From: an uncultured Bacillota bacterium
GTDB lineage: Bacteria > Bacillota > Sulfobacillia > JAMDAP01
NCBI GenBank assembly: GCA_937868875.1
Contig: CALMNP010000213.1
Location: 1 to 37,479, forward strand
DNA: 37,479 bases
Direction: 5' to 3'
Shown here: positions 11,592 to 19,165 of the stretch, piece after piece
Layout: each line of letters starts with the position of its first letter
Position numbering within the stretch: position 1 is the stretch's first letter
The notes under the pieces: model-generated
What the model saw: the letters and a program-made list of their open reading frames with translations, nothing else
What the model was told of the DNA's origin: nothing
Databases searched by the model: none
Translations under genes and position numbers: made by a program

Positions 11592-11606
11592 TACCCTACT
11601 GGGGTA
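11592..11606 (-). promoter_or_regulatory. CsoR-type operator of copA
   Basis: The inverted repeat TACCC-tactg-GGGTA lies just downstream of the copA -10 box, at or next to the expected transcription start. G/C-rich TACCC...GGGTA palindromes are the known recognition element of CsoR copper repressors, and a csoR gene lies directly upstream. Copper binding to CsoR should release it and allow copA-copZ transcription. Confidence 0.8.
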
Positions 11607-11616
11607 TCCTAGGTCC

Positions 11617-11645
11617 ATCATAGGAAAAGGGCGGCACGCTGTCAA
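11617..11645 (-). promoter_or_regulatory. sigma-A-type promoter of copA-copZ
   Basis: TTGACA (11645-11640) and TATGAT (11622-11617) are separated by exactly 17 bp on the minus strand. The -35 box sits in the loop of the csoR terminator hairpin and the operator follows the -10 box, so termination, initiation and repression signals are packed into about 65 bp. Confidence 0.82.
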
Positions 11646-11657
11646 GGCCTGCCGCCC
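11629..11657 (-). terminator. terminator hairpin downstream of csoR
   Basis: GGGCGGCA pairs perfectly with TGCCGCCC over 8 bp with a 13-nt loop. On the minus strand it is followed by TTTTCC, and on the plus strand by AATTTTC. It lies 42 nt after the csoR stop. Its loop contains part of the copA -35 box. Confidence 0.65.
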
Positions 11658-11698
11658 AATTTTCTCCAAAAACTATATCCTGGGAAGTACAGGAGTCT

Positions 11699-12001
11699 CT
11701 ACTTGACGAACTTGGACAGGACGTCCATGAGCTCCTGCACCGCCGGTTCACCCTGGTCCAGCTTGATGGCGCTGGAGACGCAGCCCCGCGTGTGCGATTC
11801 GATCAGGGCCAGACCCACCTTATTAAGGCCGGCCTTGACCGCCGCCACCTGCGTCAGAATGTCGACGCAGTAGCGACTTTCCTCAATCATGCGCTGCAGG
11901 CCGCGAACCTGGCCCTCGATCTTCCGCAGGCGATCGAGAAGGTCCTGGTTCTCGCGGTTGGAGCGAGAGCTATGATGAAGTTCGATGTTGACGTCGCTCA
12001 C
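11699..12001 (-). CDS. csoR: copper-sensing transcriptional repressor CsoR
   Basis: A 100-residue all-helical DUF156 repressor. The Cu(I) ligands are all present as Cys45, His70 and Cys74 (RYCVDIL, ESHTRGC), the same numbering as Bacillus subtilis CsoR, which separates it from the nickel (RcnR) and persulfide (CstR) branches. The frame is open to 12085, but the GTG at 12001 is chosen because a GGGAG site lies upstream and the longer version would be translated through its own promoter and operator. It has its own promoter with an adjacent operator, suggesting autoregulation, and lies upstream of copA. Confidence 0.93.
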   Translation of the reverse strand: MSDVNIELHHSSRSNRENQDLLDRLRKIEGQVRGLQRMIEESRYCVDILTQVAAVKAGLNKVGLALIESHTRGCVSSAIKLDQGEPAVQELMDVLSKFVK

Positions 12002-12023
12002 GCTGACCACTCCCGAATGAACC

Positions 12024-12048
12024 CCTACCCTACCCAAGTAGGTGTAGG
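12024..12048 (-). promoter_or_regulatory. putative CsoR operator upstream of csoR
   Basis: Nested inverted repeats: the outer CCTAC (12024-12028) pairs with GTAGG (12044-12048), and the inner CCTAC (12029-12033) pairs with GTAGG (12038-12042). The site lies immediately downstream of the csoR -10 box, the same place as the operator at copA. Autoregulation by CsoR is therefore likely, although the spacing differs from the copA site. Confidence 0.65.
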
Positions 12049-12056
12049 CTAATTTC

Positions 12057-12085
12057 AGTATCCCACGGGGAGAACTCGATGTCAA
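12057..12085 (-). promoter_or_regulatory. promoter of csoR
   Basis: TTGACA (12085-12080) and GATACT (12062-12057) are separated by 17 bp on the minus strand; transcription would start near 12050, directly at the nested inverted repeat. Confidence 0.7.
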
Positions 12086-12142
12086 CGCTGGTTCGGCGCC
12101 GGGAGCCTGAAGGGATCGATTCCTCCGCCTGTGGGTGGGGGA

Positions 12143-12775
12143 TCAGGTTCTGGAGGGTGCGGCGGCGTCGGAGGGGCCGGGAACAGAGTCGGCGCGGCGG
12201 GCTCGAACGGTCAGGGCCAGGCCGGCCGTGAGCGCCAGCAGCCACACCCAGGAGAAGGCCTTGACCTGGTTGATCAGCTCCGGGGCCTGCAGCCACGGGC
12301 TGGTCCCCTGGTAGTAGTCAAAGTACCACTGGGCCAGGATCCAGCCGGAGGCGATCCCCAGGTGGCTGAGCCGCAAACGGCGCACCGCCAGAAACAGGAA
12401 CCCCTCGAACCCGAGCCCCACGTGGGAGGCCAGCAGCATGAAGTTAGCCCAGTCAAAGGTCTGGTGGACGATGAAGTACTGCAGAATGACGACCACGGTC
12501 CAGACGCCGAAGTAGGCGGACGTGACGTAGGTCGCCGCCTCAAACCAGGGGCTGCGCCTTCCGGCCAGCCAGATACCCAGAGTCATGGTGAAGTACGTGC
12601 TGGCCAGGGGACAATCCGGCGTGAATAGCCAGTAATACCAGGGCGTCACGGCCAGCTGCTCACGGTACCAGTAGAAGCCGTAGACCGAGCCGGCCAGGTT
12701 GACCAGCAGCAGCGGCCACCACCAGCGCCGGGAACGAGGCACGTCCAGGAGCCAGGCGACCAGTCCCTTCACCAC
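12143..12775 (-). CDS. DUF1405 family membrane protein
   Basis: A 210-residue integral membrane protein with about six helices, an aromatic-rich first helix (RRWWWPLLLVNLAGSVYGFYWY) and the FTPDCPLAST segment characteristic of the DUF1405/YpjA family. Its function is unknown. The GTG at 12775 is preferred to the one at 12799 because the GGGGAGGG ribosome binding site lies between them, six bases before the former. It is the last gene of the ccdA-resA group (46 bp after the ResA-like gene) and lies just upstream of the csoR promoter. A role in cytochrome or redox maturation is suggested only by neighbourhood. Confidence 0.8.
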   Translation of the reverse strand: MVKGLVAWLLDVPRSRRWWWPLLLVNLAGSVYGFYWYREQLAVTPWYYWLFTPDCPLASTYFTMTLGIWLAGRRSPWFEAATYVTSAYFGVWTVVVILQYFIVHQTFDWANFMLLASHVGLGFEGFLFLAVRRLRLSHLGIASGWILAQWYFDYYQGTSPWLQAPELINQVKAFSWVWLLALTAGLALTVRARRADSVPGPSDAAAPSRT

Positions 12776-12821
12776 CGGAACCCTCCCCGCCTGTCGCACG
12801 TCTAGACCCGATAATCCGGCG

Positions 12822-13457
12822 CTACTTCGATGCCTGTTCCAGGAACGTCTTCATGCCGCGCTCGTCCAGGGCGCCCGGGTAAATGCCCGTGATGACGCCG
12901 TCCTTGTTCACAAAGACACTGGTGGGAAGCGCGCGGATCAGGTAGTTATTGGCGACCTCGCCGCTGGGGTCGTACGCCATGGGTAGGGCCAGTTTGTTGT
13001 CCTGGGCGAACTTCTTCATCATGTCCGGCGTTTCATTAAGGTCAGCGTCAACCAGAAGTACGTGGATCTGACCCTTCTGTGCCTGGTAGACCTTCTGGAT
13101 GTCCGGCATCTCCACCTTGCACCACTTGCACCAGGTGGCCCAGAAGTTGATGTACACCGGCTTGCCCCGCAGGTCGGAAAGCTTCACCTTCTTGCCGGTG
13201 GCGATGTCCGTGACCTCGAAGTCCGGCGCCAGGTAGCCTTTTTCCGGCCGTACTTCCAGGTTGGCGGGGGTAGCGCCCGCGCTGGCGCCGCTGCTGCCGC
13301 CTTCGACGGGAACGGGGCCGGCCTCGGGCGGGTTCGGCGAGCGCGTGCTCACCCGAGCCTGGTAGACGGTCCACGCCACCAGCACGGCGGCGGCGGCCAG
13401 CACGGCCAGGGTCAGCCATCTGTTGCGGCCCTGCTGGGAACGGTTCGTAGCGCTCAC
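12822..13457 (-). CDS. membrane-anchored thiol-disulfide oxidoreductase, ResA/TlpA/CcmG-like
   Basis: A 211-residue protein with one N-terminal membrane anchor (about residues 14-34), a low-complexity Pro/Gly/Ser linker, and an extracytoplasmic thioredoxin fold beginning APDFEV. The active site is Cys110-Lys-Trp-Cys113 in WATWCKWCKVEMP, with the cis-Pro region ALPTSVFV. Such proteins reduce the CxxCH cysteines of apocytochrome c before heme attachment. An ATG at 13463 directly abuts the AGGAGG site, so the GTG at 13457, six bases away, is the likelier start. It sits between ccdA, its presumed electron donor, and a DUF1405 gene. ResA and CcmG cannot be told apart here. Confidence 0.9.
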   Translation of the reverse strand: MSATNRSQQGRNRWLTLAVLAAAAVLVAWTVYQARVSTRSPNPPEAGPVPVEGGSSGASAGATPANLEVRPEKGYLAPDFEVTDIATGKKVKLSDLRGKPVYINFWATWCKWCKVEMPDIQKVYQAQKGQIHVLLVDADLNETPDMMKKFAQDNKLALPMAYDPSGEVANNYLIRALPTSVFVNKDGVITGIYPGALDERGMKTFLEQASK

Positions 13458-13473
13458 GGGCATCCTCCTTCAC

Positions 13474-14181
13474 CTAGCCCCAGAATGCGTACCGGGCGAG
13501 GCTGTTAAACAGGCTGAAGTAGATCATCACGCCAACGCCCACCAGGAGCAGGCCGGATACGACCTTGATGGTGGGCAGGTACCGATAGAGCCGGCGCACC
13601 AGCCGCGGCGAGCGGCTGAGCACCAGGGCGGCGGCCAGGAAGGGCACGGCCAGACCGGCCGAATAGACGCCCAGCAGCACAATGCCCTGGCCCACCGTCG
13701 TCTGCGTGGAAGCCAGGACCAGGATGGAGGCGAGAATCGGCCCGATGCAGGGCGTCCAGCCGGCGGAAAAGGCCATACCCAGCAGGAACGAGTAGCCCAG
13801 GCCCGAGGCCCGTGGTCTCACGTCCATGCGGACCTCGCGCGACAAGAAGGAGAGGTTGATGATGCCGGCGGTGTTGAGCCCCAGGACGATGACCAGGATG
13901 CCGGCGATCTTCCCCACCAGCCGCTGGTTCTGGAGCAGGAAACGGCCAAGGGTGCTGGCCGCGGCTCCAAAGGCGACAAAAACAACGGAGAAGCCGAGGA
14001 CAAAGAGAAGGGCGTTGGCCATCAACCGGCTGCGGCCGGCCTTTTGGTCGGCCATCTGTTCCAGCGTGTGGCCGGCCAGATAGGTGAGGTAGGTGGGGAT
14101 CAGCGGCAGAACACAGGGCGACAGAAACGAGAGGAGCCCCGCGGCAAAGGCGACCGGCAGGGCTACAGTCTGAGGACCCAC
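13474..14181 (-). CDS. ccdA: CcdA cytochrome c biogenesis thiol-transfer protein
   Basis: A 235-residue membrane protein with six helices, which passes electrons from cytoplasmic thioredoxin to extracytoplasmic thiol-disulfide proteins. The two redox cysteines are Cys23 (SFLSPCVLPLIP) and Cys145 (GWTPCIGP), as in CcdA/DsbD-beta. The start is GTG at 14181, with GAGGTG five bases upstream. It is the first gene of an operon with the ResA-like gene (16 bp gap), and a good promoter lies about 40 bp upstream. Confidence 0.95.
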   Translation of the reverse strand: MGPQTVALPVAFAAGLLSFLSPCVLPLIPTYLTYLAGHTLEQMADQKAGRSRLMANALLFVLGFSVVFVAFGAAASTLGRFLLQNQRLVGKIAGILVIVLGLNTAGIINLSFLSREVRMDVRPRASGLGYSFLLGMAFSAGWTPCIGPILASILVLASTQTTVGQGIVLLGVYSAGLAVPFLAAALVLSRSPRLVRRLYRYLPTIKVVSGLLLVGVGVMIYFSLFNSLARYAFWG

Positions 14182-14222
14182 AAACCCACCTCGCTTTCGT
14201 CCTTGAGAGCCGATCTGAGGCG

Positions 14223-14252
14223 ATTATACCACCGGGGGGTTCCCGGCGGCAA
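14223..14252 (-). promoter_or_regulatory. promoter of ccdA operon
   Basis: On the minus strand TTGCCG (14252-14247) is followed after 18 bp by TATAAT (14228-14223), preceded by TGG, an extended -10 element. The spacer contains the inverted repeat CCGGG-N5-CCCGG (14232-14246), which may be an operator. The leader to the ccdA start is only about 35 nt. Confidence 0.7.
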
Positions 14253-14432
14253 CGCAAGCCTGCGGCGCGTCAGCAAGCCTCCAAAAGCCCGTCGCGTTTT
14301 GAACTCCCGGTTCGAATAAACCAGGTGACGACAAGGATCTGGGCCTATGGGAACGGGGGTATCCCTGTCCGTCGGGGCGGCGGACTCCCCCAGCACAGGA
14401 CGTTCCGCTGACGCGAAGAGATGCAAGAGGAC

Positions 14433-14464
14433 TTATCAACAAGGTTATCCCCAGGCTGTGCACA
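14433..14464 (+). promoter_or_regulatory. pair of DnaA-box-like nonamers
   Basis: TTATCAACA (14433-14441) and TTATCCCCA (14445-14453) each match the DnaA box TTATCCACA at 8 of 9 positions and lie 12 bp apart in the same direction, followed by the palindrome TGTGCACA (14457-14464). No replication gene is adjacent, so an origin is unlikely; a DnaA-binding regulatory site is possible. Confidence 0.35.
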
Positions 14465-14623
14465 TCCGAAGGCTTGTTTGGCTTACAGAATGTGGCTCCG
14501 GTCAACCGCAGGCAGAACGGTTCGGGGCCTGCCGCCGCAGGCCTTGGCGGCGGCGCCCCAGCAGGAAACAGGCTCGTACAGGCGGAAATGCGAGGAAAAG
14601 GCCAGCAACGAGGAGGCGGCGGC

Positions 14624-15574
14624 ATGACTCAGGTGCGCGAACTGGCAACGGCCGTGGAGCAGAACATTCAGCAGGTGATGGTGGGCAAGCGCCGCGAGAT
14701 TCAGTATGTGCTGGTGGCGCTGCTGGCCGGCGGACACGTTCTTGTGGAGGATGTTCCCGGCGTTGGCAAGACCACGCTGGTGAGGGCCCTGGCTCGTTCG
14801 CTGGGCTGCCAATTCCGCCGCATTCAGTTCACCCCGGACCTGCTGCCATCCGACGTCACCGGGGTCTCCGTTTTCAACCAGGGCACCGGCCAGTTTGAGT
14901 TCCGGCCGGGCCCCATCTTCGGTCAGGTGGTACTGGCGGACGAGATCAACAGGACCTCGCCCAAGACGCAATCCGCCCTGCTGGAAAGCATGGAGGAAGG
15001 CCAGGTGACCGTGGACGGCGTCACCCACCCGCTGCCGCGCCCCTTCCTGGTCCTGGCCACACAGAACCCCATTGAGTACGAGGGAACCTTCCCCCTGCCG
15101 GAGGCCCAACTGGACCGCTTCCTGCTGCGGCTGCAGATCGGCTACCCGCGTCCGGAGGAGGAGCGCCTGATCGTGGAGCGCTCGCGGCAGTTGCCGTTGG
15201 AGAGGCTGCAGCCCGTGGCTCAGTCGGAGGGCGTCCTGCAGGCGCAGGCCGAGGTGGCCGAAGTATTCGTGGAACCCTCGGTGCAGGACTACATTGTGCG
15301 ACTGGTCCAGCGCACACGCCAGCATCCGGACGTCTATCTGGGTGCGAGCCCGCGCGGCTCCATCGCCCTCTCCCGGTCCGCTCAGGCCCTGGCCTTGATC
15401 CGCGGGCGCAATTACGTCGCCCCGGACGACGTCAAGGAGCTGGCGCCTGTAACCCTGGCGCACCGCCTCATCCTCAAGCCCGAATCGCGGTTTTACGGCG
15501 GAACGCCGGAGAAAGTGCTGGCCGACGTTCTGTCCCAGGTGCCCGTCCCGGTGGAGACGGCCCATGCGCGGTAG
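14624..15574 (+). CDS. MoxR-type AAA+ ATPase
   Basis: A 316-residue AAA_3 ATPase with Walker A PGVGKT (45-50), Walker B VVLADEINR (Asp106-Glu107), sensor region LATQNP and a C-terminal lid domain. MoxR ATPases act as chaperones or assembly factors with von Willebrand/DUF58 partner proteins. The frame is open further upstream, but the ATG at 14624 has a GAGGAGG ribosome binding site seven bases before it and gives the usual family N-terminus. It overlaps the following DUF58 gene by 11 bp, and the MoxR-DUF58-transglutaminase trio is a widely conserved gene set. Confidence 0.94.
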   Translation: MTQVRELATAVEQNIQQVMVGKRREIQYVLVALLAGGHVLVEDVPGVGKTTLVRALARSLGCQFRRIQFTPDLLPSDVTGVSVFNQGTGQFEFRPGPIFGQVVLADEINRTSPKTQSALLESMEEGQVTVDGVTHPLPRPFLVLATQNPIEYEGTFPLPEAQLDRFLLRLQIGYPRPEEERLIVERSRQLPLERLQPVAQSEGVLQAQAEVAEVFVEPSVQDYIVRLVQRTRQHPDVYLGASPRGSIALSRSAQALALIRGRNYVAPDDVKELAPVTLAHRLILKPESRFYGGTPEKVLADVLSQVPVPVETAHAR

Positions 15575-16841
15575 GCTGCGGCACGAGCGGACGCAACCGT
15601 GGTCCGTCACCGGCGGCCGGGCTCCGGCCCGGCTCTCCCGGCTCTCCCTGCGGGACTGGCACCTGCCCCTGCTGGCCGTGGGCGCCTTCATCTTCGCCCG
15701 GCTCAGCGGCGGGGCCCTGCCCTGGTTCCTGTTCTATGCCGTTACCGGACTCCTTCTCGTCTCCTGGCTCTGGACCCGCCACCTCCTGCGCAACCTGGCC
15801 TGCCGCTGGGACATCCCCTCCAACTCGCTCACGGTGGGGGAGACCTCTGAGGTGCGGCTTCGTCTCTACAACGAAAGCTGGCTGCCGGCCACCTGGCTGG
15901 AGGCGACCCACCAGGCGGCCCTGGGCGAGGGAAGCTCGTTGGCCGGCGCCGTGCCGTCCCTGGGCAGCCTGGTGCTGACCCTGCCCGTGACCGCGGCGCG
16001 GCGTGGCTTCTTCCCCGCCGGCAGGCTCGACGTCGCTCTGGGAGACCCCCTGGGGGTCTTCACCGCACGCCGCCTGCTGGTCTCCGACCGGCACCTGACG
16101 GTGTATCCCCGCGCCCTGAGGGTCGGCCGCCTGCCCCTGGCCCTGCGCCAGCCCTACGGGCATACGCGGACGCACAGGCACGCCCAGGAGGACCTCACCA
16201 GCGTCGCCGAGGTGCGGCCCTTCCGCACCGGCGACAGCCCACGTCGCATCCACTGGAAGGCCACGGCCCACCGGGGAGAACTGCAGGTGCGCGAGTACGA
16301 ACTGGCGGCCACCACCGAGGTCCACCTGATACTCGACCTGTACGGCCGGGGGCATCACGGGGACGGTCCGGACTCCAGCCTGGAACGGTCGGTGGAGGTC
16401 ACAGCCTCCCTGGCCAGGACCATCCTGGAGCAGGGACTGGCCGTCGGCGTGGTGGGCCACGGCGCGAAACGCCTGACCGTGCCTCCCGGCCGCGGACTGC
16501 GGCAGCTGCGGCGCATTCTGGAATCGCTGGTGGCGGTGCAGGCCGATGGCGTGCTGCCCCTGGCCCATGCCCTTGCCGGCGAGAGCCGGTCCTTCTCACC
16601 CCGCTCCACGGTCATCGTGGTCACGGCGGCCCTGGGCCGGGACCTGGTGGCGTCTCTGCTCACCCTCCGCGGCGAGGGGCACGGGCTTTTGGTCGCAGCC
16701 GTGCGCCCGGGCGGTCCGGCGGAGGATGAGTGGGCGGCCGCCCTTGGAGCGCTCCAGGCGGAATCCATCCCCACCCTGGTGGTGCACGAGGCCGCGGACC
16801 TGGTACCCCATCCCTTGTCGCCGGCGGGGGTGAGGGTATGA
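15564..16841 (+). CDS. DUF58 domain protein
   Basis: A 425-residue protein with two N-terminal membrane helices (about residues 33-70), an extracytoplasmic-like beta region, and the DUF58 signature EVRPFRTGDSPRRIHWKATA (residues about 214-233) followed by a von Willebrand A-like fold (VHLILDLYGRG). DUF58 proteins are the usual partners of MoxR ATPases; their molecular role is not settled. The ATG at 15564 has GGAG seven bases upstream, and the stop overlaps the next ATG as ATGA. Confidence 0.9.
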   Translation: MRGRLRHERTQPWSVTGGRAPARLSRLSLRDWHLPLLAVGAFIFARLSGGALPWFLFYAVTGLLLVSWLWTRHLLRNLACRWDIPSNSLTVGETSEVRLRLYNESWLPATWLEATHQAALGEGSSLAGAVPSLGSLVLTLPVTAARRGFFPAGRLDVALGDPLGVFTARRLLVSDRHLTVYPRALRVGRLPLALRQPYGHTRTHRHAQEDLTSVAEVRPFRTGDSPRRIHWKATAHRGELQVREYELAATTEVHLILDLYGRGHHGDGPDSSLERSVEVTASLARTILEQGLAVGVVGHGAKRLTVPPGRGLRQLRRILESLVAVQADGVLPLAHALAGESRSFSPRSTVIVVTAALGRDLVASLLTLRGEGHGLLVAAVRPGGPAEDEWAAALGALQAESIPTLVVHEAADLVPHPLSPAGVRV

Positions 16842-19102
16842 GGCTGGAACTGGAGAGGCGACAGGGCCTTGCCCTGTCGGTCCTGGCGGCGGGGCTGTTC
16901 GCCGCGCTGACCTATTCCCTGGTGCTGGGTCTCACCCTGGCACCCTACGTCCGGTTCCTCGTCCCTCTGGCCTTCCTCACCACCCTGGCCGGCACGACCG
17001 CCGTCCGCCGGCCCTGGCCGGTGGTGACGGGGCTCGGGCTGCTGACCGTGCTGGCCACGGGTATGCTCGCCCTGCCCCAGGTGCGCCCCTGGCTGAACCT
17101 GGTCTGGGAGGGGTTCGACCTGCTCCTCACCTCCGCCGGTCAGGCCGGTCCACCGCCGCATCTGGCCGCCCTGGAAGCTCTGGCTGCAGGAATTGTATTC
17201 ATCCCCGGCGGCCTTCTGGCCGGCTGGGCGGCAGCCTGGCTGCTGTGGCGCCGCGGCACCGCCCTGCCGCTGCTGCTCCTCGGCGTGCTGGTGCTGGGGG
17301 CGCAGTGGCTTTGGTTCGTGGAGTCGGCGCACCCGGCCATGGTTGCCTACTGGCTCCTCTGGGTGATGATTGCGGCCCTGACGCAGACGGGCCTTCGCCG
17401 GGCCGCCTGGCGCCAGGCCGGCTCCCGCCTCTTCGAGCCCCCGGCGGGCCTGGTGTTGGCCGTGTCCCTGGCCCTGGCGGCAGCCCTCACCGTCATCGGA
17501 GTCGCTTTGCCCAACCGCTTTGAGCCGGTCAGCCTGGAGTCCGTGTCGCGGGCTGTGGTGAACGCACTGCCGAGCCTGGAAGGCCTGCGCGGCGCGGCAG
17601 CGGGGTCGTCGCGCTTTCGGTTCAGCCTGACCCGCACCGGATTCGCCCGCAGCCAGGAGCGCCTCGGCGGACCGGTCCGAACCGACGACCGCGAGGCCCT
17701 GACCCTCCGCATCCTGGGGGACAGACTGCCGGCCACCCTCTACCTCCGGGGCTCCGTGGATTCGGAGTACACGGGCCAGGGCTGGCGGACGCCGGAAGAC
17801 GTGCAGGGCGAGAGCACCCGGGGCGACAGCACCAAGGTCATCCCAGGGGAACGGTTCGTCACCCTTCCCTCCACCCCGGCGCAGGTAACCCTCACCGTGC
17901 AGAACCTGCGCACCAACACCATCTTCGCTCCCACCGGTCTGCACCGGCTCTCGGTGCCGGGCGGCTCCTACCTGCGGGACTCCCTCGGCAACCTCACGGC
18001 GGAGCGTCCCCTGGGCCGGGAGGAAACCTACCAGGAGCAGGTGGAGGTGGCCTGGGACAACGCCGGCCTGCTGGCCAGGACCGACCGGGTGGAGCCCACC
18101 AACCGGGACCTGGCGCCCTTCCTCCGCCTGCCTCCCGCCCTGCCGCCCCGCGTGGGCGGCCTGGCGCAGGAAGTGACCAGGGGGGCGACCAACCCCTACA
18201 ACCAGGCCCTGATGGTGGAGGATTATCTGCGCGGTCTCCCCTACAGCCTGGACGTCCCGGCGCCGCCGGCCGGCCGTGACTTCGCTGACTACTTCCTGTT
18301 TGACCTGCAGCGCGGCTACTGCACCTACTCGTCCACCGCCATGGCGGTCATGCTGCGCACCCTGGGCATCCCGTCACGCTGGGTGCAGGGTTTCGCCGTG
18401 CCCCTGGACAGCGGCTCGGGAACCTACGCCGCCCGCAACAGTCAGGCGCACGCCTGGGTGGAGGCCTACTTCTCCGGGTACGGCTGGGTGGCTTTCGATC
18501 CCACCCCACGTTTCACACCGCCAGCGCGCACTCAGCCGGCGCCGGTGGAAGAGGCGACGGGCACAGGCAACGGGGCGACCGGCTCCACCGGGACGGGAGG
18601 ACCCGGCCGCAACCGCGGCCTGGATGAGGAGGCACTGCCGCCGGGGAGCCAGGTCCAGGCCCAGATTCCCGTGTCCCATGAGGGTTTCCGGCCCTGGACT
18701 CTGCTTGCGGCCGCATTCAAAGTGACCTCGGTCCTGGCTCTGCTGGCTGGTCTGGGCCTGGTGGTCCTCCGCTGGTGGCGGGAGCGTCTGCCTGCCGGCA
18801 ACGGCAAGGCGCGGCTGCGCGCCTTCTTCCGGAACCTGGAGGGACTGCTCAGCCGTTTCGACCACGGGCGTAGGCAGGACCAGACTCCCGAGGAGTGGCT
18901 TCGCGCCCTGGGCTACCGCTGGCCCGACCTGAAGGGCGACATGCAGGCCCTCTCGCTGGCCTACCAGGACACGCGCTATGGCCTGCGGACGCCGGCGGCC
19001 GAAGCCCTGAACGGCGCCGACCGCCTCTGGGCGGCATTGCGCCGCCGCCTGCTGGCAGAGACTTCCTGGGCGGGGTACCTGTGGCGACGGTTCAGGCCGT
19101 GA
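16838..19102 (+). CDS. membrane transglutaminase-like protein (TgpA-type)
   Basis: A 754-residue protein with about six N-terminal transmembrane helices (to roughly residue 230), an extracytoplasmic region with a transglutaminase-core fold, a further helix near 630-650 and a C-terminal cytoplasmic DUF4129-like domain. The catalytic triad is visible as Cys495 (GYCTYSSTAMAVMLRTLGIP), His538 (AHAWVEAYF) and Asp554 (AFDPTP). This architecture matches TgpA/DUF3488-transglutaminase proteins, thought to act as envelope peptidases or crosslinkers. The ATG at 16838 overlaps the DUF58 stop. Last gene of the only plus-strand operon here. Confidence 0.9.
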   Translation: MRLELERRQGLALSVLAAGLFAALTYSLVLGLTLAPYVRFLVPLAFLTTLAGTTAVRRPWPVVTGLGLLTVLATGMLALPQVRPWLNLVWEGFDLLLTSAGQAGPPPHLAALEALAAGIVFIPGGLLAGWAAAWLLWRRGTALPLLLLGVLVLGAQWLWFVESAHPAMVAYWLLWVMIAALTQTGLRRAAWRQAGSRLFEPPAGLVLAVSLALAAALTVIGVALPNRFEPVSLESVSRAVVNALPSLEGLRGAAAGSSRFRFSLTRTGFARSQERLGGPVRTDDREALTLRILGDRLPATLYLRGSVDSEYTGQGWRTPEDVQGESTRGDSTKVIPGERFVTLPSTPAQVTLTVQNLRTNTIFAPTGLHRLSVPGGSYLRDSLGNLTAERPLGREETYQEQVEVAWDNAGLLARTDRVEPTNRDLAPFLRLPPALPPRVGGLAQEVTRGATNPYNQALMVEDYLRGLPYSLDVPAPPAGRDFADYFLFDLQRGYCTYSSTAMAVMLRTLGIPSRWVQGFAVPLDSGSGTYAARNSQAHAWVEAYFSGYGWVAFDPTPRFTPPARTQPAPVEEATGTGNGATGSTGTGGPGRNRGLDEEALPPGSQVQAQIPVSHEGFRPWTLLAAAFKVTSVLALLAGLGLVVLRWWRERLPAGNGKARLRAFFRNLEGLLSRFDHGRRQDQTPEEWLRALGYRWPDLKGDMQALSLAYQDTRYGLRTPAAEALNGADRLWAALRRRLLAETSWAGYLWRRFRP

Positions 19103-19138
19103 GGCGAACCGTTGCTTGAGGGAGAAACGGAGAAGGCA

Positions 19139-19156
19139 GGCAGCCGATCGGCTGCC
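19139..19156. terminator. hairpin between convergent genes
   Basis: GGCAGCCGATCGGCTGCC is an 18-bp perfect palindrome lying between the convergent transglutaminase and tatC genes, 37 and 10 bp from their stops. Neither side carries a good T-tract, so intrinsic termination is plausible but not proven. Confidence 0.4.
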
Positions 19157-19165
19157 CGCCCTTCA

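Larger units (their letters stand above)
14182..14623. other. intergenic region between divergent ccdA and moxR
   Basis: This 442-bp region is the longest non-coding stretch here. It holds the ccdA promoter at its left end, two DnaA-box-like nonamers near the middle, and a GC-rich hairpin (GCCTGC-CGCC-GCAGGC, 14527-14542) about 80 bp before moxR. I found no convincing -10/-35 pair for moxR. Open frames here on both strands have no ribosome binding site or recognisable protein features. Confidence 0.6.

Noticed and set aside
14305-14325. GGTTCGAAT resembling a tRNA T-arm
   Set aside because: The flanking bases cannot form the five-base-pair T-stem and no acceptor, D or anticodon arm can be drawn on either strand.
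14163-14426. An 87-codon minus-strand frame upstream of ccdA
   Set aside because: It overlaps the ccdA start and promoter, has no ribosome binding site and encodes an Arg/Pro-rich sequence typical of non-coding GC-rich DNA.
14433-14464. A replication origin suggested by DnaA-like boxes
   Set aside because: Only two imperfect boxes, no AT-rich unwinding region, and no dnaA, dnaN, gyr or rnpA-rpmH genes nearby.
14527-14542. GC-rich hairpin before moxR as a terminator
   Set aside because: No T-run follows on either strand, and it lies upstream of the gene rather than after one.
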